From contig OU744454.1 of NCBI GenBank assembly GCA_916610825.1, positions 10,852,922 to 10,916,921 of the forward strand: 64,000 nucleotides of DNA. Direction: 5' to 3'. The notes below the pieces were generated by a model, which saw only the letters and a list, made by a program, of their open reading frames with translations, was not told where the DNA came from and did not search any database. Within the stretch, counting starts at the first letter, position 1. Every line of letters starts with the position of its first letter. The position numbers and the translations under genes are program-made. Source of the DNA: Haliclystus octoradiatus. Lineage: Eukaryota; Cnidaria; Staurozoa; Stauromedusae; Haliclystidae. Positions 1 to 59,230 of this stretch are shown here, in pieces.

Positions 1-12
1 CAAGGACTTCTG

Positions 13-204
13 GTGGTGCAAAAGATAGTAACAAAAGATAGCCATGGAACTATTCTGATAAGATTGATCAATGCAGAAGAAAAAGGGTTGTCCCTAAAGT
101 CAGGCAAGGCTGTAACAATATGTACTGAAGCAAATCAAATATCAAATGTTCCAATCAGTATGCACATTAGGCCTACAATGAACGTCTTCAAATGGGCAAA
201 ATAA
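13..204 (+). pseudogene. Gypsy pol fragment upstream of RT (protease-RT linker)
   Basis: A 63-codon open stretch resembles the segment that follows the aspartic protease in Gypsy polyproteins, where a short all-beta region precedes the RT. No D[ST]G protease active site is visible inside the window, so the protease itself must lie to the left or be lost. It ends at a stop before the SINE fragment. Assignment is by position and style only. Confidence 0.45.
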
Positions 205-235
205 TCAACTTGCAGCCCCTAAAGTAAATAAGTAA

Positions 236-397
236 TTTAGACGGTGTCGCCCTACCGAAGGCACCCGTACCACTCCTCTATTTCTGGATGAGTGGCTTTT
301 TTCGCTAAGAGCAATGATTTTAAACGCTCTTTGTTGATTTCAGCAGCGACACTGCAGATCAATTTCAACATATTTCGTGGCAGACAGGTCTCGTAGC
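236..397 (-). repeat. SINE fragment (body and 3' part)
   Basis: About 160 bases match 11606-11766 with scattered substitutions; the shared stretch includes CGACACTGCAGATCAATTTC-like sequence. The second copy continues into a tRNA-like head on the minus strand, so this copy is 5'-truncated and lies on the minus strand. It sits inside the Gypsy remnant between the linker and the RT, so it probably inserted after the Gypsy element. Confidence 0.55.
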
Positions 398-449
398 GTC
401 ATTAAGCGCGATGAATGTAATATAAATTGCGGATTAACACAAATGTCAG

Positions 450-1260
450 GCGGAATGTAAGAACAACTCTTACAATCCATAAAATTACATTGACAAAAGG
501 TGCTCAACCGATCAGGCGGAAGAAATATCACCACTGCCCCCTTCAGAAAGAAAAAATTGATCGTCAAGTACTGAAATTGAAAGAACAAGATCTAATAGAG
601 TAGGGCTACGAAGAGTGGAGCTCGCCAGTTGTTTTGGTTAAAAAGAAGGATAACTCATGGAGGTTTTGCATCAATTATCGCCGAATTAATGACATAATAA
701 AGGAAAACCGCATTCCAACTTCCGAGGATTGACGAAACGTTGGATGCACTTGGAGCTTGGAGGAAGCACACTTTTCAGCACCTTGGATTTAACATCATGA
801 TATTGGCAAGTACCACTGGAAGAGGATGCAAAGGAAGGATCAGCATTTGTTAAAAGGAGTGGATTATGGATGTGGAAAGTTTTACCATTTGGTCTTACTG
901 CAGCTGCCCATGGAACATTTGAAAGACTGATGGAGAACATATTTCGTGATTTTCATGGGAAACTCTGTTTGTCTATTTATATGACATAATTGTATACAGA
1001 AAAACGTTTAATGGACATTTAGAACGTCTTGGCGAAGTCTTACACAGACTACGTGAAGCAAACTCGAAGTTAAAACCATGAAAATGTTTCAAAGTCAGAA
1101 GTTCGGTATCTTGGACATGTACTTAATAACAATGGAGTGCATACAGATCCAGAGAAACTGGAAGCTATCAGAGAATGGCCGAAACCAAAAACAAAGCAAG
1201 ATGTACGAGCATTTCTAGGCACAACAACCTGCTAGAGGCGTTTTATATCATCGTACTCCG
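450..1260 (+). pseudogene. Gypsy reverse transcriptase, inactivated
   Basis: The RT start is recognisable at about 500-700, with the fragment SSPVVLVKKKDNSWRFC followed by a YRRIN-like motif; a stop codon falls at about 600. The catalytic YLDD box, near 970-1000, reads VYLYDIIVY, so the first catalytic aspartate has become tyrosine. Frame changes are needed between about 560, 700, 770 and 960 to follow the domain. In an intact element this enzyme copies the element RNA into cDNA in the particle. Here it is a fossil. Confidence 0.8.
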
Positions 1261-1299
1261 AACTAGCACGGCCAATATCAATACTGAGCTCTTCGAGAA

Positions 1300-1759
1300 T
1301 AATCTTCAACTGTGATGAATCCTGCCACATAACGTTTGAAGCATTAAAAGTTGCTTTGGTCAGAGCCCCAATATTGGCATACCCTGACTTTTATCTGCCA
1401 TGTATAGTCGATACAGATGTCAGCCAAATTAGAACAGGAGCAATTTTGTCCCAAGTACAAGAAAGCAAAGAAAAAGTTATTGAATACTACTTAAAGACAT
1501 TGTCACCTTCTGAGAAAATTAATGTGGAACCCAGAAAGAATTGTTAGCGATTGTTAAAGCAGTAAAACATTTCCACTTCTATCTATATGGTCGAGCTTTT
1601 ACAATAAGGACTGATCACTTTGCCTTGGTATCCATTCTGAAAACAGCCATTCTTGAAGAACAAACAGCAAGATGGACAGCTACTCTGAGCCAGTACGAAT
1701 TTAAAGTAATGCATCGAAGAGGAACTGCCCATGGCAATGTTGATGGCCTGAGCCGATAA
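1300..1759 (+). pseudogene. Gypsy RNase H domain, frameshifted
   Basis: Two overlapping open stretches, 1356-1547 and 1541-1759, together follow an RNase H domain. The first contains the PILAYPDF start and the IVDTDVSQIRTGAILSQ strand, where the usual D-A-S catalytic box is altered. The second has the TDHFALVSIL strand and ends in HRRGTAHGNVDGLSR, the usual RNase H C-terminus (NxVADxLSR type). A frameshift lies at about 1541-1547. Confidence 0.8.
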
Positions 1760-1959
1760 TGCCAATCAGACTGTAGACAGTGTTCTAAACTGACAGAAAA
1801 TAATGTTGATCTATATACAAATCTATCATCATTACCAAGTGAAAGTCAAACACTTACAATGGCAGAAACATCATCAAAAGTCTAAGAGATAAAAATTCTA
1901 CGGGTAGAAGTAGGAAGCGAGCCCTTAGTAGAACAACACCAAAAATATCCACACATAGG

Positions 1960-2860
1960 TCCTATATACAGATGTGTCAGAGAATGGAGAAGTATACCAG
2001 ACAGTGAATTAGCAGAGATGGGGTCAGAACTAGTAAATTGGCTAAATTGCAAGACCATTTATATATTCGCAATGATGATGTGTTGGTTTTACGAGTACCA
2101 GTTAATGACAGACGGAGAAATGTAAGGGTTTGTCCTGAGGTCTCGAGAAAGGAGATCATCAAAAAAAGCACGGTATGATACACAGTGGAATTCAAAGGAC
2201 AATTACAAGGGTCAAACTTGATTGGTGTTTGGCCAGGAATGACAGCAGACATCAGAAGATATGTTCAATCCTGTACTATATTTGCCAAGGAGGAAAAAAA
2301 GCAACATCTCGACATCGCTTATATGCTGGGAGACCTTGGCAAAAAATGGTGATAGACTTATGTGGGCCTTTTCCAACAACGCAATGGCAATTGTCGAATT
2401 TTAGTGTTGACGGATCATTTTACTCGCTCGAGCGATACGATTTCTATGACTGATGGCACAGCAAAGACAATAGCTAAGGTAGTAGACGAAAAAGTTTTGC
2501 AATATTTTGACACACCAGAAATGATTCGTTCTGAGCGGGGACGACAATTTGAATCAGATGTATTTTGGGTGTGTTGCAGGTTACGGGGAGCAAAAAAGAC
2601 AAAGACAACACCGTACCGCCCTCAAGCAAACATCGCCTGTGAAAGATTGAAGGAGTATTTGGTGATTCACTGAGAGCTTTGCTGCTAGAAAATCCACATA
2701 GTGAATGGGATGGATTACTACCGCAAATAATGAGAACGATACGTGCAACACTCAACGCAACAACAGGTGGAATTTCAAATTTTTGATGCTTGGGGAGAAA
2801 ATCGGTGCAGAAGCCAGCAATTTTTAGGGAGAGATGATTAATCTGAAATGCCAAATCTGT
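1960..2860 (+). pseudogene. Gypsy integrase, frameshifted
   Basis: An integrase is readable from the HHCC zinc-binding region (about 2175-2290, containing HSGIQRTITRV and a damaged Cys pair) to the DDE core. The core shows DLCGPF (about 2356), LTDHFTRSSD (about 2405) and TPYRPQANIACERL (about 2612-2655). The second catalytic position, normally SDxG, reads SERGRQFES, so Asp has become Glu. A stop at about 2671 and frame changes near 2170 and 2350 break the reading frame. Confidence 0.8.
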
Positions 2861-3330
2861 ATTAAGTTAGAGGCAGTGCATGGTTAATATCTTTCTACCG
2901 CAATAAAGGACAAAAGAAGAAACTACTTCCAAAATATATTGAGCCTCATATAATCATAGAAGTCTTACCATACCATACCTTCGACCGTAGCTATAAAATG
3001 GAGAAGGAATGAAAATGTATTCAGCACGAAGGACGGATCAAGCTACATGTCGAAGCTAAAAGTGAGAAATTACTCAATGTTCACGGTGATCCAAAAGTCC
3101 CATCAGCACTTTCTACTACATCTAATACTTGTCAATACAATTTGTCTTTATATGACAAAATAAACAAGTCCAATGACGAGGTGGTATCAAAATATGACAA
3201 CGAAAGAGCTGTGGCAGAAATTAACTGTGAATGCGATATCATCAGCCTCCCCTACGAGATGCCAATCCACCTGTCGAACAAATCGACCAAAACACTTAAC
3301 AGACTACAGTGCTGATGTCAGCGATTCTGA

Positions 3331-3706
3331 TTGATACTGATTCAAAAAGTTTTAATACCAATTTATTGTAATTCAATAAGCTATAACTCTACAATGAGTT
3401 AGCTCTATATAATTATAATTATCTATGACCAGTTGTTTCAATGTACATGATGATGTAATGTATTCCTATTATAAAGGGAATCCCCATGTGTTGATGGTTA
3501 TTATCCTGTATTTTTGTACGTGTGAGAGATTTCACAATCGTTTTTAAGTTTAGTTCCTTGTTGAAGTTGAAGAGAATAGGTTTAAAGAAATAACTGTTGT
3601 CGTCTTTTGAGTATTAACTGCTTATATTTTTTCTTTCGATTGGAATAATATGTTACATTACACTATAGTAGTCAGTTTTTAAAACGCTGATTACAAACAG
3701 GAAGTC
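3331..3706. other. Sequence between Gypsy remnant and Ig gene A
   Basis: No gene was found. From about 3661 the sequence becomes alignable with 60600-60676 upstream of gene B, so the duplicated unit starts about 45 bases before the start codon. The putative promoter and 5' UTR of gene A must lie here; I see no distinctive core promoter element. Confidence 0.4.
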
Positions 3707-50967
<47,261 letters not shown>

Positions 50968-51320
50968 CCTCAGTAGACCAAATACGACTACGCCAAATTC
51001 ACTTCACCAGAAGGCATTGTATTGTAGCAATGGCATCACTGTAGCGACAACAGCTCACAATGACAAGGGCAAACAATGCCAAACGACTCGCTTTCCCATA
51101 GGGCTCATAGTATCAAATGGCTCATTAACCAGATGGATCACTACACAAAATAGATTTGGCTCACTTTGCCAAAATGGTTCAAAATATTATGACGTAAAAT
51201 TCACGCAAACAGGAAGATAGTGTTCACGGTGCATATCCGGTTGATAGATATATTAATTTTGAAGATCTTGCTGAATTTCAGGAAAAACTGCAACCAACGC
51301 AAAATAGCAGCGCTTATTAA
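50968..51320 (+). other. Region after the gene A stop: candidate alternative 3' exon and UTR
   Basis: Two further protein-like stretches follow in successive frames: 50968-51217 (containing GSKYYDVKFTQTG) and 51213-51320 (EDSVHGAYPVDRYINFEDLA and onward to TAA). Tyrosine motifs YDV, YPV and YINF (a Y-x-N SH2-type site) are notable. They may be an alternatively spliced tail or a frame-broken remnant of a longer tail. Confidence 0.4.
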
Positions 51321-51604
51321 AAGAAAAATATCGAAAAAACAAAGTCACAAATAGACGTAAATATACCATTAGTGAAGGATACCATGCTTTTTTTATAAAA
51401 TTATTATTATTATCATAAGCATGATCTACATTGTCAGTTGGGTAAATAATACGAATTATAGACACCTGAGGGGTACTTCCATTGCACTTTTCATTGCATA
51501 TTGCATTTAAATAATTTTGGCTGTATGTAAAAGTCTCCTTTATTTGCTGGTCAAAATGACGAAATTATCATATTATATTATAGAATCATATTTCCGCATA
51601 ACTT

Positions 51605-51610
51605 AATAAA
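51605..51610 (+). promoter_or_regulatory. Possible polyadenylation signal of gene A
   Basis: AATAAA about 640 bases after the stop codon in exon 12. It is common by chance in AT-rich DNA, so only weakly supported. Confidence 0.3.
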
Positions 51611-52539
51611 ATGAAATTCTTGAATGAAGACTCTTTCTATTGGCTTTCTATCAACCCATGCTGTTGAAATGTGAAACACATTTGACATTCTTTTGAAATT
51701 AAAAAGAACCTAACTTGTTTTGTGTAAAACTGTAGACATTTCTTAGGCATTTATATAAGCATTGAAAATGTCCTATGAAAATGAAATGTTTGCTTTAGGT
51801 ATATTCCGGGAATAGAGTAGCGCTAACAAAAAGAGCTATACATATGTAGCTCCAGCAAGGAATCAAATTGTGATAATTTAAAAGTTTTTTATTACTTTTT
51901 ATTTTAACTGAATCTTCTGTTTAAAGAAGTCAAAATATTCCAAAACGGATTGGGTTTGTAATGGATCATTAAAATCTCTGGCTCAATATGATGAACTGCT
52001 AACGCACCCTATCATTTTTATTGGCAAAAAGACACCCTACTACCTTCTAATAACTTTTTATGGCTTGGAAAGGGTACACTTCAATGCTCGAACGTACACA
52101 AAAGATGGTACAGAATACCCCCTGGGGACAGAGAGAGTATCTACAGAATTAAATATAAATATACTGTTAATATTAATGTGTTCTATTTGAAAGGCATTGA
52201 TACCTGTGCAACTGTCGCGATGGACCTATGAAAACCATTCACTGTTAGATATGATTTATATTAAAAGCAGCCCTGATTTGACATTAGTAATATCACCTTA
52301 TACTTATCAAAACGAGTTCTCATATCAAGAGATCAATGCACAATTATGTATAAGGTTAACCGTCAACATCATATACGAACAACCGTGGGTTGTCAATACC
52401 CTGAAATGAAACTTTCATTCAAAGTTTGTACTACATTAATTTCGAATTTGAAATGAATCAGTTTGCTCCTTAAATCGGCCTCAAATTTGAAAAGTGTTCT
52501 TCGGGGGAGGGGGGGATTGTGTATGATCATTCATCAATA

Positions 52540-53640
52540 GCACTCTATGTTGTCCTCTATGGTGAACAAATTTACTCTTTTAAAAGACATCCAACAATCT
52601 TTATTGATTTTGGAAATGTAGTACCAAGCATGGCAGCTATCTATCAACAATAATACCTATGTCGTACAATTGTTTGCTTCGCAATTTCGTTCGTTTATCA
52701 CCAAGGTTTGCCAGCGACCAGGGACGTCGTAAGAAATATAAGGGTACTAAACGAAAGAACACTGTTAACAACAGCTCCTCGGTTCTTTGTGTTTTGTTAG
52801 TAGCTGTTCTTTTCGGTTCAAATACAAAGTTTAAGTTTTTGGTTGAAGTAGATAACATCAAAGTTACTAGAATAGACTATTCTAGTAACTTCAATAACAC
52901 AGATTACTTTGTAACTAACCTGGCATTTTCAAGATAGTAAGGATTGAAAATCATGGATTAATTTGTGGGATCCATGCATTATCTGATGCACTTACGGTTA
53001 AACATTGACACTTTAGCGAACAAGTCACTTGATTAATTATGTTGATAAAAGAAATCCAGAAAGGTGATTTAAAGTTTACCTTCTGCCATATTGGTAGAAG
53101 AACAGGAGGGGGAGTAATTCGATTGATGGAAAATCATATGTTCTCCAATATTATATCATAGAACACTACTGAAACCAAGTGGTTGTCTCATGGGACTGGC
53201 GAATGTTAACTCCATTCCTAAAGTCTTTTATAGTTTTTAGAGGGGTAAAAAATGCGAGATATAACAGGTAGATATAGAGAAAGGAGTATAGAAAAAAAAT
53301 TTGATTATGATTTTTTACCGCAAACTTGAATATAGGTAGATTATTGACTATTCTATACATTGTATATATGAATTAAAACTTTTTCCACATGTAAAACATT
53401 TAATCACAGTAATGCGATCAAAAAAGGCATTCACTACCTCTCGCCCAACAACCGGGCATAATAATTGGGATCACTAATTATACCCCTTAAGAAATCAACT
53501 GATTCAAGGATTCAATTTAGGACAATAATGCATAATAGAAGTATAAGAATGAGACTGACCCAACTTTTATTAGAATAAGAGCATTTACGTCAACAACTCC
53601 TTTGACTCAGAAATTTTCTCTCTATACGGATCAGTGTTTT
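52540..53640 (+). repeat. Diverged direct repeat, copy 1
   Basis: About 1 kb is alignable with 54660-55690: both contain AAGACATCCA, a CATGGCAG(C/T)TATCTATCAA block, CTGATGCAC and ATATTATATCATAGAA in order, with many substitutions and indels. It is probably an old tandem duplication or two copies of a non-coding element. Confidence 0.6.
52861..52891. repeat. Perfect 15-bp palindrome
   Basis: AAGTTACTAGAATAG and its exact reverse complement are separated by one base. The same arm (AAAGTTACTAGAATAGACT) occurs at about 4818 in gene A intron 2. It may be two joined terminal repeats of a small transposon. Confidence 0.7.
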
Positions 53641-54084
53641 GAAAGTTTATTATTATATTATTAATAACGAAATAAAAAAAAATGTCAACCATAATATCGA
53701 CGTGTTTAAAATATGAAGGGAACTATTTGTTTGGTTGATTGTGGTTTGTGTGCATATTGTGATATGTGATATTGCATATTGTGCATCTTTATTTACAAGT
53801 TGTGATATGTGGTTTGTGTACATATCTCTGATAATCTGCAAGGTGCGTTTGGGTGTGTAATGCTTCGAGCAGAATACGATATAGAGTATACCGGAGTAGA
53901 AGGATGTTATTATCTGTCATGTTTCTGATGTATCGTGTTGAGCATGATTTCACAATAGCCTATTTTGTTTCAGCTGGGTGGTAAAAAGTAAAATGCAGTA
54001 AATTATGAGTGTCCGAATATTGACATTGAAGGTTTGGGTCCGACAAAAAGTTGTACCGGCAGCAAGGATCTTTCTCCTGGAAGT

Positions 54085-54205
54085 GTTTACAAGGGCGACA
54101 CGACATAAAAACATCTTTTGGGTAGTAGGATCATCCACCCTCGAAAGAAGGATGATCCTCCTACCCAAAAGCAGTTTTCATGTCGGTTCACCCTTATAAA
54201 CACAA
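54085..54205. repeat. Foldback element
   Basis: Inner arms of 22 bp (54115-54136 and 54150-54171) have one mismatch and a 13-base loop. Outer arms continue imperfectly (TTTACAAGGGCGACACGACA against the complement of TGTCGGTTCACCCTTATAAA). Confidence 0.65.
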
Positions 54206-54659
54206 TGCATAATAACGATAGAGCCGGATGGACCGGCTAGAAGGATCATCCTCCTCCTTAAATAGGGCCTAAGATTTACTGGGTCGTTCCAGGTAATGCC
54301 TTCATAATGATGCTTCATTTGCATCTCAACCGGGTGGAATATCGATTAAAGCTAACTGCTGCTACCCGAATTTCATTCATGAAATTTTATCACACTAGGC
54401 AATGAAAGCGTATTGTACATGACTGTGCTGATCTGTACACTCCAAACAAAATCGGAATACCAACTATATTTGCACCCACCCTGGGAAAAAGGGTACATTT
54501 CCTCTATTGCCTTTCGGACTTCGATCAATGGGGATGTTCCAATGCAGAATCGATAGTATAGGGCATTATACTAATTGGATGGCCATTTAAAATTGCAACG
54601 GTGCCAACGGCAGTAGTGTCTAGACAACTAACTTGGAAGTAGAAAAGGACTCTGAAATA

Positions 54660-55690
54660 CAGATTTTTGATTGGGAACAATTTTACTCTTTAGAAGACAT
54701 CCATAAATCTTTATGAATTTTGGAAAGATGGTACTGAAGCATGGCAGTTATCTATCAACAACAATGCCTGTATGTCGTACAGTTTTTGCACCAGATTTTC
54801 GTTCGTTTACCACAAAAGTTCATCAGCAGCCAGAGACGTCAGAAGGAATGTAGGGGGTACTGCACGAAAGAGCACTGATAACAATAACTCATACTAATTA
54901 TTATTTTGTTTAGGTTAATTATTATTTATATTAATAATTACTTAAAACTTAAGAGAAATTCAAATTCAAAATTTAAGTTGCAGTTTGAAGTATATAATGT
55001 ATAGATTACTTGGTAACCGACCTGGCATGTTCAAAATAATGAAGCTTGATAAATCATGGATTAATTTGTAGGGTCCATTATCTGATGCACGTACGATTAA
55101 TCGTTGACATTTTAACGAAAAGTAGCATGATCAATTTTGCTGAAAAATATCCAGAAAGCTGATTTCAAGGTTTACTTTCTACCACAACGGTGAAAACAGG
55201 GGGGGGGGGGTAATTGGATGGATGGGAAGTCGTATATTCTTCAACATTATATCATAGAATACTAATGATTGAATGCGGAATAAGCTCATGGGCCTGGCCA
55301 ATCTTAACTCCATTCCTAAAAAAGTCTTTTATGTTTTCAGAGGGATATCCCTTTATAGGTGTAAAGTGCAAGACGTAATAGGTATAGAGAAAGGAGTATG
55401 GGAAACAAATCAATTATATTTTGCTTCTTACCGCAAACTTAAATTTAGGTCTATTCTATATGTATGCATCAGATGAAATTTTTGCTCACAGTGATGCGAT
55501 TGAAACAGGCATTCACAGTCTCTCGCCAACAAGCGGGAATAATAGTTGAGATCACCACATCCTGTAAGAAATCGACTAATTCAAGGATTCGCATGATTTA
55601 GAACAAAATTGCATCGTAGAAATTTGAATGGGACAGACCCAACTTTTACGTCATCGAACTCTTTTACTTAGGAATTCTTCTCTTTCTTTG
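54660..55690 (+). repeat. Diverged direct repeat, copy 2
   Basis: Second copy of 52540-53640, separated from it by about 1 kb that contains a foldback element. The copy lacks the palindrome found in copy 1. Confidence 0.6.
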
Positions 55691-58600
55691 TGGATAAATT
55701 TTTTGACATTTTGAATTATAATAATAACTATATTAATGTCGTTCAACTTTGTTTATCAAATATTGACTACAGATTCGGCTGTCTAGCTGAAAATTTAACC
55801 AGGATATATCTGTTCGTTCATTCGAAACTGAACAAGAATTGGATTTTCACCCAGAAAAAGAAAACCGTCCTGGAATTTGTGTTGAAATGGGGAAAGAAGG
55901 AACTTTAATGGGTGAACTCTCAAATTAAATTAAATTAATTTTACATTTAAGTTACTTAATATTATTTTTGTCTATAGTCCAGCTATCTTTGAACTTCATC
56001 ATCGTTATAAAATAGTGGTTGAGTCAAATTCATATGTAAGTTACTATAGAATAATAAGCAGTTGAACCTTTTTGGCTATTGGCTACGATAATTGTTTATA
56101 CTCGTGAAAATGTAAACGAGAGAATATTCTTTATGTTGGAACAATTGCACAGCTGTTTGAGCTATGAGCGAAGATTTAACACTCACACATAGACACCAAA
56201 GCTATTTGTAGTTGAAGCGTGATAGGGATGTAGATGAGATCTGAATATTTCCGTCAAGGTCAACTAGGCAAGAGCCTCTATCCCGTGTTCCGCTCCATGA
56301 AACTGAGAGTCGCTGCACTGTATGAAATGGAGTTCTGACGCAATGCACACAGGCTAACAGCGTTTGACTAAAGGTCGACGGAGCCGACAGTGATACTGGG
56401 AAAGTATTCATTATACGTGGGAAATTGGCCCCAATATTTAATCGTGACGCGTATTGGCCTATATTATGAACGTGAATTCGTGAAAAGGCAATTTTAATCG
56501 CGTTATTACGCGAATGAAAGTTTCTGCGTTACACTACATATAAACCTATTTAAAAAGCTATTGAGGACTAGTTAAAACCTAGTTAAAAAGTTATAGCATA
56601 GCGTTTTTCACAAATTGTGACATCACATTTTAAAAAATTTTCACGGAGGTGCACCCCTGGACCCCATTTGCATGGACAATAAACTATTTTGCATACTTGC
56701 GATCATTTAAAATTTTAAATTTCTGTAAAACACATTTCTTTTTGCCGTAATAATTTCGCCACTGAAGTTCAAAAATGTTTCAAATCCGAATGGTGTAAAT
56801 TAAATCATCATTAAGAGTTGTTGGCTGAATACGTGAAAATTGAAATTTTATTTCTGCATTTTCGTGAAATTGTGAAAATTAAATGCTTGTTTGCGTTATT
56901 GCCAGGATATATAGAGGGCCCCGAAAGTATCCATTAAGCGTAGGAAAGTATTTATGAAGCGTGAGAAAGCAAGGTTTGAAAACTTGGTGATCTACAAGTA
57001 TCATCATGATAAATTCAGGCACGGTAAAACAAATTTTGAAACTGATCTGAAAATTGGAATTTCAATAAATTTTTATTGAATTTCAATTGGAAAAAATAAT
57101 AATTAGAGTTTGATTGAGGGTAGAAATAGTCGAAAAACCCTTCACTATATAATATGTGCAATATCTTATCCATCTACTAACATTAAATATCCTAGGAAAA
57201 TCACAGATTATAGAACTTTATAGATTGTCTGCGGTGACTGTAACTTGCGTGCGCGCATGTGTGCGTGCTGCGTGCTTTTACAAGAAACATGTCATCTTTT
57301 ATCATCTTTTTGTATCACGATTTTCAACGTCTCGATGTTACGAAACAAGTTCAGGATTGGCTAAATTTGCAGTCACTGTCATGTGTCGTAATTGTCGTGG
57401 ACTTTACTCCGTTACTATTCTGATTTATTAAACATTCCTATTCGCCCGCTAAATAATGAGATTAATGACAGCTATAGCGTTTTATGATATTACCGTTTTA
57501 TATGCAGTATTAAGCATGTATACCAATTTCAAATAAGGAATTGAAAATTTATTTTTATTAATTTCAAGGCAATGTACATGTAGGCCTATTACAGTATCAC
57601 ATTGATAATATTGATACAGACTTAAATAAATCGCTATCTTTCATACTAACATGTTTTTCGAAGAAACTTTTAATTACTAAATATATATCACCACTGAATG
57701 TATTGAATCGCTGCTGAAGATTATACTGAAAAGTGAAAACATACATGATCGATGGTAGTATTTTATAGCTTTTGTGTCGGGAATTAGATATGTCCACGAC
57801 GAATATTTCTCAGCAACGCGTTGTCTCCGATAGACAGACGTTTATACAAAATAAATACTCCAGCATTTAGTAGCGTAGCGTATATTTCTTATATTCGTTG
57901 CCTGATTACACGGTTGTATTCAACGCTTGATCTATAGATGATCCTCACATAGATACTAATGTTATAATAATTTACAAGATTTGGTGGAGTTATTTTTATA
58001 CTAATTTATGTTGCTAAATATAGAATGTGATACAATAATTAAGAATGTTCTAGATTACATGACAGCGTCAAGGTCAGCATCGAATTTTCCAGTTTTGTCT
58101 ATAAATAGAATAGCGATGACGTCAAACTTGGAGAACAATAGGACCAATTTGATGACGTTAGCTTGAACTTATGACATTGCGTTCTATTCCACACATAGAT
58201 AGTCGCTTCTAGAAAGTTCCGTCTTGCAATTCCCGTCATTTGTGTTTTGTGTATTAGTTCACCATATAAACATTGATAGAGGACATATATGTGTGTTGTT
58301 TCCCTTCCAACCCTACCATCTCAGTGGTATATGTTACGATTCAAATTAATTAATACCAAAGGGGGGACCATTAGACTTTCACATAGTTATTTCTCTGCTA
58401 TCAACAACTGCCAAACTCTATAGAACAAGAGTAGTTATCAGAATTTAAAATGATTTCAAACAGAACAGAAATGAAATAATTGAAAAGAAAAATATATATT
58501 TTTTTTATCTCGAAATATCCCGCGAAATATATTGGAATATTTTCAAAAGTGAAATACCGAAAGGGTTTACTGGATAAAACCGTTTGAACGATCATAAATT

Positions 58601-58986
58601 TCTTTTTCAAATCTTTTGGTGATGTTTTCTAAGGGGATGACATCAATGATGAAGTATGATCAAAGTTAATATTTAATAGGAAAATAGAAATATTCATTCC
58701 CTCTTCAAAACACTTCTGATTAAAAACAGACCCTATATACTGTAACACAAATTATAATAAATTTCAGTAAAATTCTTCAACGTTTTGCTATATTAAATTT
58801 ACCAAGTATTCATATAGCAAATATCTACGTGTATTTCGAACAGAGCTTAAATGAATTAGTCTGTTAATTTTTTGTCGCTATCCTTTATCTTGAAATACAG
58901 TATAGTTGCAAACAATATTGGTCAAGACAATTAGTAAAATGATATGTAAAATTTAAATGGTTTGATAGAACCTGGCTTTCATATAT

Positions 58987-59230
58987 CCATGCCGGGTTGT
59001 CGGTAGATCAGGGGTAACTTTTAGGACTTCTTATCGCTGCTTTTATTTGTATAATTCTGTTTTTCAACTGGTTTTCAAAATTATTTTTTCATCTAGTAAC
59101 TTTGTGTTTTTTCTTCAAATCTACTATATATAAAAATAAAAATAAAAAAGTTATTACAGATAAAAGCAGCGATAAATAGTCATAAGATGTCCTTCAGTTA
59201 CCCCCTGATCTAGCCGTGGTTTATGCATGG
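58987..59230. repeat. Foldback element, imperfect inverted repeat
   Basis: Arms 58987-59046 and 59160-59230 are inverted relatives (CCATGC ... TAGATCAGGGG ... CTTAT ... CGCTGCTTTTAT) and end in CCATGC/GCATGG. The loop is AT-rich. It is probably a MITE. Confidence 0.6.

Larger units (their letters stand above)
1..3330 (+). mobile_element. Degenerate Ty3/Gypsy-type LTR retrotransposon, pol region
   Basis: Remains of a Gypsy-type pol are readable in order on the + strand: a protease/RT linker (13-204), reverse transcriptase (about 450-1260), RNase H (about 1300-1760) and integrase (about 1960-2860). Stops and frameshifts break every domain, so the copy is dead. A SINE fragment (236-397) separates the linker from the RT. 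From 2860 to 3330 only short reading frames remain, and I could not identify an LTR at either side. The left end lies outside the window. The element stops before the Ig gene that starts at 3707. The assignment to Ty3/Gypsy rests on the domain order RT-RNaseH-integrase and the motif styles, and is firm; the sub-clade is not determined. Confidence 0.85.

Noticed and set aside
52659..52937. 92-codon open frame that might look like a secreted or membrane peptide
   Set aside because: The related 1-kb repeat at 54660-55690 does not keep this frame, so it is unlikely to be coding.
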